This document shows positions 54,898 to 62,938 of a stretch of DNA of 64,000 nt, piece by piece. The notes beneath the pieces were generated by a model. It searched no databases, was not told the origin of the DNA, and saw only the letters and a list, made by a program, of their open reading frames with translations. Source of the stretch: Syntrophomonas sp. Its GTDB lineage: Bacteria > Bacillota > Syntrophomonadia > Syntrophomonadales > Syntrophomonadaceae. The translations under genes and the position numbers were made by a program. Position 1 is the stretch's first letter. Each line of letters begins with the position of its first letter. The DNA lies in the NCBI GenBank assembly GCA_016841875.1, contig JAENYG010000001.1, forward strand, positions 1-64,000, read 5' to 3'.

Positions 54898-56724
54898 TTA
54901 ATAATCGAAAGTTTCGGTAACTGATTCAATAACCGAAGTATCAGCATCCTGTATAATATCCATAACCAACCATACGTTCGGCACTACGTTCCTTAAGTAG
55001 TAATGCGCGGACAGCAGCTTTCCGTTATAGAAATTGTAGTCATAATGTTCCTTGCCCAGTTCTTCTATTTTCTTCTGGGCTATCAGTGCTTGATCCAGCA
55101 GGCACATTCCGCCGTAAAGCTGGGCAGTGGCCGTGAGAATACGACGAGAGTAGGTTGGAATAATACCGGGGTTCCCCTCGGATACATATTTGCCCACCGC
55201 AGCCATGATAGCCTGGTATGATACCAAAGCCTTCTCCAGGTTGGCAAACTCCTTCGCAAACCCAACAGCAGCCTTGTTCTCACTTATGAATTCCTCGATG
55301 TTCTGCAGGAAGGCCGCAAAAACCTTACCCTTGCCCATTATCCACTTGCGTCCTACCAGGTCTAACGACTGAATGAAGTTAGTCCCTTCCCAGATGGAGT
55401 AGATCTTGCAGTCGCGAGCGGCTTGAGCCACCGGATATTCTTCACAAAAGCCATAGCCACCGTAGGCTTGAATGGATTCACAGATAAGGGTCCAAGCTTC
55501 ATCAGTTGGATATGCTTTGGCAAGCGGGGTCAGGCACTCTGCCATCCCTGCTGCGGCTTTCTTACGCTCCGGGTCTTTTTCCAGGTGGCCTACTTCAATA
55601 TAATAGGCAGCCTTATTTATAATCGCTCGGCAGGCCTCAAGAGTTGCCTTATTAAGCAGCAGCATCCGCCTCACATCTTCATGGTTGATGATTTGGGTCC
55701 GTCCGGCTTTGGGGTTGGTCATAAGGCGGCCTTGAATACGCTCTTTACAGTAATCTGCAGCGTTCCAGTATGCAATAGCAGCTACTCCCAAGGCAGCTGA
55801 ACCAGTCAACAGCCGCTCCTCGTTCATCATCTGGAACATCTGGGCTATGCCCTGGCCTGATCCAGTCTCGGCATCGTAAGTTCCCAGCAGCCATCCGCGA
55901 CAGCCATTGTTATCACCGCAAGCCAGAGCCACAGTGGCCGACCCTTTCATTCCCATCTTGTGTTCTATCCCGGCTGCCTCCACATCATTAGGCTCCAGAC
56001 TGCCATCATCATTTACCCAGTATTTGGGTACAATAAACAGAGATATGCCTCTGGTCCCCGAAGCCGCTCCGTCAATGCGCGCCAGGTAAAGGTGAATCAC
56101 ATTTTCCACATGGTCGCCATCTCCGCCGGTAATAAAAATTTTGCTGCCCTTAATCTTATATATGCGCGGATCATCAGTAGGATAAGCCTTGGAAAGAATA
56201 TCCCCTACATCGGATCCTGCCGTTGCTTCAGTTAAGCACATGGTTCCTGACCAGGTCCCATCATACATCTTGGGCAGAAACATCTCTTGATGGTAATCTT
56301 CACCGAAGGACTTGATCAGACCTGCTGCTCCTGTGGTCAGGGCCACATACGGCATAAAGGCGGGATTGGCTCCGGTCATGAATTCGTTGGTGGCACAGGT
56401 TAAGAGAAAAGGAAGACTACCACCCTCATCATCCACATTGCTGGTTCCCCAACCATTTTCCTGGATGTATTTGAACAGGTTTTTAAAAGAGGCGGGAATG
56501 TAAACCTTTCCGTTTTCAAAATAAACCGGAGTATTTTCACCGTCATCCGCGGTAGGCGCCATTACTTCCCGAGCTATTTTGTCAATTTGATCAATTAAAG
56601 TATCAATATCATCAACGCTGTAATAATCCTGGTATTTTTCATAAGCAAAGACTTCGTCGGTTGGGAGCCATTCTTTGAGTATAAATTTTAAGTCTCTGGT
56701 TTTGTACGAATAATTCGAAGACAT
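54898..56724 (-). CDS. Long (about 600-residue) acyl-CoA dehydrogenase
   Basis: This 608-residue protein belongs to the long acyl-CoA dehydrogenase subfamily with an extended C-terminal helical domain (PF12806-like). [28 protein letters not shown] and the Glu of [17 protein letters not shown] are clear. Members act on various acyl-CoAs, so chain length cannot be stated. It lies 23 bases from the CoA-transferase gene and 82 from hbd. The window's right edge holds a paralogue. Confidence 0.9.
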   Translation of the reverse strand: MSSNYSYKTRDLKFILKEWLPTDEVFAYEKYQDYYSVDDIDTLIDQIDKIAREVMAPTADDGENTPVYFENGKVYIPASFKNLFKYIQENGWGTSNVDDEGGSLPFLLTCATNEFMTGANPAFMPYVALTTGAAGLIKSFGEDYHQEMFLPKMYDGTWSGTMCLTEATAGSDVGDILSKAYPTDDPRIYKIKGSKIFITGGDGDHVENVIHLYLARIDGAASGTRGISLFIVPKYWVNDDGSLEPNDVEAAGIEHKMGMKGSATVALACGDNNGCRGWLLGTYDAETGSGQGIAQMFQMMNEERLLTGSAALGVAAIAYWNAADYCKERIQGRLMTNPKAGRTQIINHEDVRRMLLLNKATLEACRAIINKAAYYIEVGHLEKDPERKKAAAGMAECLTPLAKAYPTDEAWTLICESIQAYGGYGFCEEYPVAQAARDCKIYSIWEGTNFIQSLDLVGRKWIMGKGKVFAAFLQNIEEFISENKAAVGFAKEFANLEKALVSYQAIMAAVGKYVSEGNPGIIPTYSRRILTATAQLYGGMCLLDQALIAQKKIEELGKEHYDYNFYNGKLLSAHYYLRNVVPNVWLVMDIIQDADTSVIESVTETFDY

Positions 56725-56806
56725 TGGAATAACCTACCTTCCTAATTAGTTCCTTGTATATCGAGAGTTCAGAATTATTTCGAAAAATCATTACGGGGTT
56801 TGCGCT

Positions 56807-57664
56807 TTACTTCTTGGTATAATCGTAAAAGCCTTTACCGGTTTTCATTCCCAGATGGCCAGCTCGTACCTTCTGTTTCAAGGCCAGGGCAGGGCGATAT
56901 TTGGAATCGCCAAACTCCTTCAAGAAGTATTCCCCAACTTTAAGGCATACGTCCAGGCCCACCATATCTGCTAAAGCCAGCGGACCCATAGGCATCCCCG
57001 CCCCATATTTCATGGCCTTATCGATATCCTCAGCGGAAGCAATTCCTTCCTGGTAGGCGATCATAGCTTCTGCCATATAGGGGGTCAGGAGACGGTTGAC
57101 AATGAAACCCGGGGTTTCCTTGGCTTTAACTGGTTCTTTGCCAATCTTCTTGCACAGATCCATAATAATCTCCACTGCTTCTTCGGTGGTGTCAGCAGCG
57201 GGAATGACTTCTACCAGTTTCATAGCCGGGACTGGATTGAAAAAATGCATTCCCAGTACTTTGCTGCTCCGTTTGGTGGAGGCTGCAATCTCAGTGATGC
57301 TCAAGGCAGAAGTATTGGTAGCCAGGATGGCCTCTGCCGAACAAATTTCGTCTAATTGTTTAAATACGGCCTTCTTAATATCAATTTCTTCTAAAACAGC
57401 TTCGATTACTACATCACAGTCCTTCAACATATTCATGTCTGTACCAGCAGTAATTTTCTGCAAATTTTGGGTTTTGCTATCTTCAGTGATTTTGCCCTTC
57501 TCAACTGCTTTCTGCCAGGTTTTGTCAATTCTTTTCATAGCAGCATCAACTATGTTTTGAGCAATATCCACCAGGACTACTGTAAAGCCAGCTTCTGCAC
57601 TGATTTGAACAATACCCTGTCCCATGGTTCCGGCTCCTAATACACCTATTTTATTAATAGCCAT
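56807..57664 (-). CDS. hbd: 3-hydroxybutyryl-CoA dehydrogenase
   Basis: This 285-residue enzyme oxidises 3-hydroxybutyryl-CoA to acetoacetyl-CoA. The NAD site IGVLGAGTMGQGIVQ and the catalytic His in GMHFFNPVPAMKLVEV are present, as is the C-terminal dimer domain (KAMKYGAGMPMGPLALADMVGLD). I start at 57664 (AGGAGG ten bases upstream); a longer frame adds nine residues with no ribosome site. Confidence 0.95.
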   Translation of the reverse strand: MAINKIGVLGAGTMGQGIVQISAEAGFTVVLVDIAQNIVDAAMKRIDKTWQKAVEKGKITEDSKTQNLQKITAGTDMNMLKDCDVVIEAVLEEIDIKKAVFKQLDEICSAEAILATNTSALSITEIAASTKRSSKVLGMHFFNPVPAMKLVEVIPAADTTEEAVEIIMDLCKKIGKEPVKAKETPGFIVNRLLTPYMAEAMIAYQEGIASAEDIDKAMKYGAGMPMGPLALADMVGLDVCLKVGEYFLKEFGDSKYRPALALKQKVRAGHLGMKTGKGFYDYTKK

Positions 57665-57711
57665 TTTATTAATACCTCCTTGATATACCAAAGTTTACTT
57701 GCGATCCCATA

Positions 57712-58893
57712 CTAGATAGATTCAACAATGAAAGCCATTCCGGGGCCTCCGCTGGCGCATAGCGAAGCGCATCCGTAGCGTACACCGCGGCGTTTCATTT
57801 CATTAATAAGGGTGATTATCAGACGGGCTCCGGTTGCTCCTACGGGATGGCCGATAGAAATACCTGAGCCTACACCATTGACCCTATCCAGGTCGATCTT
57901 GAGCTCCCGGTTCACTCCCAGGAATTGAGAGGCAAATGCTTCATTGATTTCCCAGTAATCAATCTGATCCTGGGTCATGCCGGCATATTTTAAGGCCCGT
58001 TGTACGGCCGGGACTACACCCATACCCATAATCTTGGGATCTACCCCGCCAGAAGCAGCAGCTACTACTCGGGCCAACGGCTTAATTCCCATTTCTTTAG
58101 CTTTATCCGCCGACATCATGATCATAGCTGATGCGGCATCATTAAGACCTGATGCATTACCGGCGGTTACAGTTCCGCCCTTTTTAAAGGCAGGTGGGAG
58201 CTTGGACAACGTCTCTACATTGGTGCTTGCCTTAATGTGTTCATCGGTATCAAAAATACGAGTACCCTTTTTAAATTTTACCTCGACCGGAACAATTTCA
58301 TTTTTGAACCAACCTTCCTCGCTGGCTTTGCTGCCTCTCTGATGGCTGAGGGCAGCGTATTCATCCTGCTCCTCACGGCTGATATTATATAATTCTGCTA
58401 TATTTTCCGCGGTAACTCCCATATGATAACCATTCCAGGGGCAGATGAGGCCGCCTACAAACATGGAATCCTGAATTCTCTCTCCATCGCCCAGTCGGTA
58501 GCCCTGCCTTGCTTTCATTAGCAAATAGGGAGTATTGGTCATGCTTTCCATTCCTACAACTCCACCGATTTCTATCTTGCCCAGCATAATCTCCTGGGAG
58601 AGAATATCGGCAGCCCGCATCGAAGCAGGACATTGCTGATGAACGGTGGTGGCATAGGATTCAACCGGGCAGCCTGAGTTTAGTGCTACCAACCGGGCCG
58701 AGTTGCCTGGCGCTGAAGCCATGTTGGTGTGTCCAGCTATAACCGCCTCAATGACCTCTGGTCCGATACCAGCTTTTTCAAGTGCTGCTTTAAAGACGAT
58801 AATTCCCATATCCACCGGGCCAAAATCCTTCAGCGACCCAAAATAATCTCCTACTGCTGTTCTTGCTCCACTAACTATTACTACTTCCTTCAT
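57712..58893 (-). CDS. Acetyl-CoA acetyltransferase (thiolase)
   Basis: This 393-residue thiolase has a nucleophile in HQQCPASMRA (normally N-x-V-C-x-S-G-L), NEAFA, the His of SIGHPVGATGARL and the second Cys in CASGGPGMA (normally CxGGGxG). All catalytic residues are present, but the two Cys contexts differ from the usual consensus. It cleaves acetoacetyl-CoA to two acetyl-CoA. It is the first gene behind the sigma-54 promoter at 58942. Confidence 0.9.
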   Translation of the reverse strand: MKEVVIVSGARTAVGDYFGSLKDFGPVDMGIIVFKAALEKAGIGPEVIEAVIAGHTNMASAPGNSARLVALNSGCPVESYATTVHQQCPASMRAADILSQEIMLGKIEIGGVVGMESMTNTPYLLMKARQGYRLGDGERIQDSMFVGGLICPWNGYHMGVTAENIAELYNISREEQDEYAALSHQRGSKASEEGWFKNEIVPVEVKFKKGTRIFDTDEHIKASTNVETLSKLPPAFKKGGTVTAGNASGLNDAASAMIMMSADKAKEMGIKPLARVVAAASGGVDPKIMGMGVVPAVQRALKYAGMTQDQIDYWEINEAFASQFLGVNRELKIDLDRVNGVGSGISIGHPVGATGARLIITLINEMKRRGVRYGCASLCASGGPGMAFIVESI

Positions 58894-58941
58894 ACTATTA
58901 CTCCTTTCTCAACTTTAAATATCAGATTAATTGACATACTC

Positions 58942-58956
58942 GCAATACTTGTGCCA
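58942..58956 (-). promoter_or_regulatory. Sigma-54 (-24/-12) promoter of the thl-hbd-acd-CoA-transferase cluster
   Basis: Minus strand TGGCACAAGTATTGC fits TGGCAC-N5-TTGC exactly. It lies 49 bases before the thl ATG. Sigma-54 promoters need an enhancer-binding activator, none of which is in the window. Confidence 0.8.
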
Positions 58957-59105
58957 GAGTATTCCTCAGCAATAATTCCCTGAGAATCGGTTTTTTTGAA
59001 TTCTTGGATCTGGGACAGCAATAATATTTTTGTAGTATTACTTAACACTGTTGTCCATTGCTACAAGCCAGAAACGGATAGATTAGATTGAAAATGCCCT
59101 TAAAC

Positions 59106-59129
59106 CTGTATTATCCGAGGATAATACAG
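59106..59129 (-). terminator. Hairpin after the crotonase gene
   Basis: CTGTATTATCC (59106-59116) pairs perfectly with GGATAATACAG (59119-59129), directly past the stop. No T tract is seen. It would end the 4-hydroxybutyryl-CoA dehydratase operon. Confidence 0.55.
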
Positions 59130-59130
59130 C

Positions 59131-59916
59131 TTAACGCGACTTAAACTGGGCCTTGCGTTTTTCTAAAAAGGCCCGCATCCCTTCCTTCTGGTCTTCCGAG
59201 GCAAACAGGGCTGAGAAACATTCCCGTTCAATCATGTTCCCAGTTCCCAGATCACTGTTCATACCATTGTTCATTGCTCTTTTAGCTGCTGCCAGAGCCA
59301 ATCCGGGTTTTACAGTCAGTTTTTGAGCCATCTTTTTAGCTTCGGCCATCAGGGATTCCACCGGGACCACTTTGTTGACCAGGCCATAGCTCAGTGCTTC
59401 TTCCGCATCAATCATACCGCCCATATATATGAGTTCCTTGGCCCTTCCCATACCGATCAACCTGGGCAATCTCTGGGTTCCGCCCCCTCCTGGAATAATT
59501 CCAAGAGTTATTTCCGGTTGGCCAAACTTGGTACCAGTTGCAGCGATCCTGATATCACATGCCTGGGCCAACTCACAGCCTCCTCCTAATGCCATTCCTG
59601 CAATGGCGGCAATAACCGGTTTTGGCAAAGCCTCCACTTTATCCATAACTTCATGGAAGATACCGCAATTGATCAAAGTCGCTGCCACCGTGTCTTCAAC
59701 CATAGAAGCTATATCGGCTCCAGCGGCAAAAGCTCTTTCACTGCCGGTGATAATAACTGCTTTGATTTGGTCGTCACCAGCGATTAAATCAACCGCCTGT
59801 CCAATTTCTTTCATCAATTCCTGGTTTAAAGCATTTAACACTTTAGGTCGGTTCAGAGTTATTACGCCTATCCCGTCTTCAACACTGTAAATAATATTCT
59901 GGAAATCCATTGCCAT
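59131..59916 (-). CDS. Enoyl-CoA hydratase (crotonase)
   Basis: This 261-residue protein has the oxyanion-hole motifs AFAAGADIASM and GMALGGGCELAQACDIR, and both catalytic glutamates (CELAQ; GQPEITLGIIPGGGGTQRL). It hydrates crotonyl-CoA to 3-hydroxybutyryl-CoA, linking the dehydratase product to hbd. It is the last gene of its operon, 49 bases after the SDR gene. Confidence 0.93.
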   Translation of the reverse strand: MAMDFQNIIYSVEDGIGVITLNRPKVLNALNQELMKEIGQAVDLIAGDDQIKAVIITGSERAFAAGADIASMVEDTVAATLINCGIFHEVMDKVEALPKPVIAAIAGMALGGGCELAQACDIRIAATGTKFGQPEITLGIIPGGGGTQRLPRLIGMGRAKELIYMGGMIDAEEALSYGLVNKVVPVESLMAEAKKMAQKLTVKPGLALAAAKRAMNNGMNSDLGTGNMIERECFSALFASEDQKEGMRAFLEKRKAQFKSR

Positions 59917-59965
59917 CTTTCCCTTCCATAATATTTAATGAACTGCTCTTATAACTCACTACCGG

Positions 59966-60745
59966 TTACATCGCGAGATAACCACCGTCAACCGCCAATA
60001 TATGTCCAGTAACATAATTAGAAGCATCCGATGACAGGTAAACGGCTGCCCCCTTGAGGTCTTCATCTCCACCCCAGCGCTTCATAGGTATATGGGTCAT
60101 CAAACGATCTCCCATGGAAGTGCCTATGGTATACTGGGTAATTTCACTGGGGAAATACCCCGGGCAAATTGCGTTAACATTAATGCCATAGCGAGCCCAC
60201 TTTACTGCCAGATCTTTGGTCATGATAGCAATGCCGCCTTTACTGACCGTATACCCCAGTGCATCTGTCGCTTCTGCTTCAGCTCCGACTATCCCGGTGA
60301 CTGAACTAATATTGATTATCTTTCCATAACCTTGTTTAATCATCTCCCGTCCAGCCTCCTGGCAGCCGAAAAAGCAGCCATTCAGATTGATATCCAGGCA
60401 CTTTTTCCATCCTTTTAATTTGTGATCAACAGCCGCTTCTCCCCATACAACTCCGGCATTATTAAACATGATGTCAATCTTTCCAAATTCTTTTATGGTT
60501 GTGGCAATTAAATTGATAACACTTTCCTGACTGCTTACATCACAGGCCACCGGAAGCGCCTTAACCCCCAGTTCCTTGATAATTTTATCCGCAGCCTCTT
60601 CACAGCGCTCCAATCTCCTTGCCGCCAGCACTACATTAGCACCAGCCTCGGCCAGGCCTTCAGCCATTTGTTGTCCTATCCCTACTGATCCTCCAGTTAC
60701 TACTGCTACGCGCCCACTCAAGTCAAACAGTTTTTGAATACTCAT
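59966..60745 (-). CDS. Short-chain dehydrogenase/reductase
   Basis: This 259-residue SDR has the cofactor site GGSVGIGQQMAEGL, NNAGVVWG, the catalytic Ser (NISSVTGIVG) and YTVSK. AARR after the second strand suggests NADP(H). It could reduce or oxidise a hydroxy/oxo acid such as succinic semialdehyde, or a 3-hydroxyacyl-CoA. The operon context alone does not decide. Confidence 0.88.
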   Translation of the reverse strand: MSIQKLFDLSGRVAVVTGGSVGIGQQMAEGLAEAGANVVLAARRLERCEEAADKIIKELGVKALPVACDVSSQESVINLIATTIKEFGKIDIMFNNAGVVWGEAAVDHKLKGWKKCLDINLNGCFFGCQEAGREMIKQGYGKIINISSVTGIVGAEAEATDALGYTVSKGGIAIMTKDLAVKWARYGINVNAICPGYFPSEITQYTIGTSMGDRLMTHIPMKRWGGDEDLKGAAVYLSSDASNYVTGHILAVDGGYLAM

Positions 60746-60775
60746 GCTGCTTATCCTTCCTTTCCTAACTGATTA

Positions 60776-61084
60776 TTAGAACTGAGTAGTTTTCAGTTCA
60801 GATCCGTTTAGTATTTTCCTGGCTACCTCGCTGGCCAGGATTTCTTCCCGGCATGCTTTACCTTCTACTTCCAGGCCGGAAACTGTAATCGTCTTTTTTG
60901 CTGGCGGAGCTTCCGAACAAGCTACATTGCAGCCATTAATAACCAAAACCATATCGCAGTCATCGAAATTGAAATACTTAAACAAATATTGCTCAGAATC
61001 CAGTATCTCTCTTAGTCTTTTAATCAGAAGTTTTCTGTCTATATACGGGTTGCAGCCGCCACAGAATTTAATACCCAGCTTCAT
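60776..61084 (-). CDS. Small CGGC-motif protein of unknown function
   Basis: This 102-residue protein opens MKLGIKFCGGCNPYIDR and has two later cysteines (INGCNVACSEAP), a set that could bind a metal or Fe-S cluster. Similar CGGCNP proteins occur in anaerobes near acyl-CoA genes, but I know no proven function. It sits 20 bases after the dehydratase and 30 before the SDR, clearly in the operon. Confidence 0.75.
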   Translation of the reverse strand: MKLGIKFCGGCNPYIDRKLLIKRLREILDSEQYLFKYFNFDDCDMVLVINGCNVACSEAPPAKKTITVSGLEVEGKACREEILASEVARKILNGSELKTTQF

Positions 61085-61104
61085 TTTGGTTTACAAACCC
61101 GGCC

Positions 61105-62544
61105 TTATTCTTGGGGAATGATTCCGCAGATTCTTTGGGCCAGTTTCTTGCGCTGCTCCAAATTAGCATCCCTCAGCAGGACTACCCTTTGAGCCTGGGG
61201 GGATCCGGCTCCATGCATGGATTCCGTCAACGCGGTGCCGCCTGTCATGTTCTCGATGAGCCGGCCCATCTTAATCCGATTCTCGGTGGGAACTGAAGCT
61301 ACTCCCTTGAAGTATTTCAAGATCATAGGACCTAATTCCGGATCAGCCAGATCCTGTTCGGTGGGCAGGGTGGCAATAAATCCTCCGGTTATATCGTGGG
61401 CTATTCGGCAGATCTCATAGTGGTTACGGGTAATATTCTGCTTGGTGATGTTGGCATAGGTTACATGCGGATAGTAGTTGCCCGCAGGAAGTGGATGTCC
61501 TTCATAACCTGCAGCCAGAGAACTGGTGTGCATGGTCTCACTCAAAAGTACCATTTCTACAAGTTTGTCTTTAATATGGCTGGCCTTGCCTGCTCCGTTA
61601 TAATCGGCGATGGCTGCGCACGCCCCTATCAGAACATCAACCACACCGACTTTGCAAGTACCATAGTTCTGGCGATGATAGGTTGCAAACCGCTCTACCA
61701 ACATACCGGCAAATTCTGTCTCTCCACACATAAAGACCCGTTCCCAGGGTACAAAAACATCATTGAATATTACCAGGGCTTCTCCGCCTACCACCCCATA
61801 AGTAGGATTTCCCTGGTCTAATGTCCCCAGTTTTCTTTCATCATTAGTCTGCCGACCAAAAATTAACACGATTCCAGGAGCATCCATAGGAACCGCAAAG
61901 CTTACTGCAAAGTCTCTATCTTCGGACTTCATGGAAACAGTAGGCATAACCAGTATCTCATGCGAGTTGGCTGCTCCGGTTTGGTGGGCTTTAGCTCCCC
62001 GGACAACAATTCCATCTTCCCTCTTTTCCACAATGTGGACAAAAACATCTGGATCCGCCTGTTTGTGAGGGGGCAGCCCGCGGTCTCCCTTGGGATCGGT
62101 CATACCGCCAACCACCATGAAATCATTCTCCTGGACATATTTCATATAGTCGCACATTCGCTCGTGATATTTACTGCCATATTTTTCATCAATTTCATAG
62201 CTTACACTGTAAACGGCATTCATAGCATCTAATCCCACGCAGCGCTGGAAGCAGGTTCCAGTTCTTTGTCCAATCGCCCTTAGCAGTTTAACTTTTTTTA
62301 CCAGGTCATCATTACTCTGCTGAATGTGCGTAAAGCGGTTGATCTTTTTTCCGGTTAAGTGTGAAGTTGCAGTTCCCAACTCCATATATTCAGGATCAAA
62401 TGCCATATCATAGGTAGCGGCAGCCGAATTTATATGGGGACGTATATAGGGGTTGTCTACCATGTTGTCAATCTTTTTCCCCTGAAAATAGATTTGAGTC
62501 TTCAATTTTCTAAGGCTTTCAGTGTATTCTGCTCCGGTTTTCAT
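61105..62544 (-). CDS. abfD: 4-hydroxybutyryl-CoA dehydratase / vinylacetyl-CoA isomerase
   Basis: This 479-residue FAD and [4Fe-4S] enzyme converts 4-hydroxybutyryl-CoA to crotonyl-CoA by radical chemistry. The cluster ligands known from Clostridium aminobutyricum (Cys99, Cys103, His292, Cys299) align with Cys98, Cys102 (GTCFQRCVG), His290 and Cys297 (YHRQNYGTCKVG). MTDPKGDRGLPP and TESMHGAGSPQAQR are also typical. I start at 62544 (AAGGAG). It is the first gene behind a sigma-54 promoter. Confidence 0.93.
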   Translation of the reverse strand: MKTGAEYTESLRKLKTQIYFQGKKIDNMVDNPYIRPHINSAAATYDMAFDPEYMELGTATSHLTGKKINRFTHIQQSNDDLVKKVKLLRAIGQRTGTCFQRCVGLDAMNAVYSVSYEIDEKYGSKYHERMCDYMKYVQENDFMVVGGMTDPKGDRGLPPHKQADPDVFVHIVEKREDGIVVRGAKAHQTGAANSHEILVMPTVSMKSEDRDFAVSFAVPMDAPGIVLIFGRQTNDERKLGTLDQGNPTYGVVGGEALVIFNDVFVPWERVFMCGETEFAGMLVERFATYHRQNYGTCKVGVVDVLIGACAAIADYNGAGKASHIKDKLVEMVLLSETMHTSSLAAGYEGHPLPAGNYYPHVTYANITKQNITRNHYEICRIAHDITGGFIATLPTEQDLADPELGPMILKYFKGVASVPTENRIKMGRLIENMTGGTALTESMHGAGSPQAQRVVLLRDANLEQRKKLAQRICGIIPQE

Positions 62545-62553
62545 TCTTACCAC

Positions 62554-62734
62554 TCCTTAAAATTAATTACCTATAAGCAATACCTTCCTTATCTGTGCAG
62601 GTAAAGTATCGACTTTATTAACAAGTGCCCAATTCTCCCAGTATTGCTCACCCCCCTAGATAAATGACTACTATGTTGATATAACAATTGAAGGCATATT
62701 ATATAATGTGATGGTCACTTTCATTGCTATAAAC
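62554..62734. other. Leader of the abfD operon
   Basis: This is non-coding leader and spacer between the sigma-54 promoter and the dehydratase ATG, about 190 bases. I saw no clear hairpin switch or open frame. Confidence 0.4.
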
Positions 62735-62749
62735 GCAATAGTCGTGCCA
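62735..62749 (-). promoter_or_regulatory. Sigma-54 (-24/-12) promoter of the abfD operon
   Basis: Minus strand TGGCACGACTATTGC matches TGGCAC-N5-TTGC exactly, like the site at 58942. The two share the -24 and -12 elements but not the spacer. Confidence 0.8.
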
Positions 62750-62888
62750 GCAGTAATACCGACTACAAAATGCCTGTTTATTGGGATTTTTTCATTCTAT
62801 CCGCCAGTAAAAATAGCAATATTTTTATGTAGCATTAACCAACACTGTTGTCTCTCACTACACTTCACTTCGTTTTACCCCAAATAAA

Positions 62889-62910
62889 AAGAGGGCTTTT
62901 CAGCCCTCTT
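62889..62910 (-). terminator. Terminator of the right-hand acyl-CoA dehydrogenase gene
   Basis: AAGAGGGCT (62889-62897) pairs with AGCCCTCTT (62902-62910), followed on the minus strand by TTTATTTG. It lies 28 bases past the stop. Confidence 0.85.
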
Positions 62911-62938
62911 TTAGTCTTTTGTTCCTAGTACCCATTCC

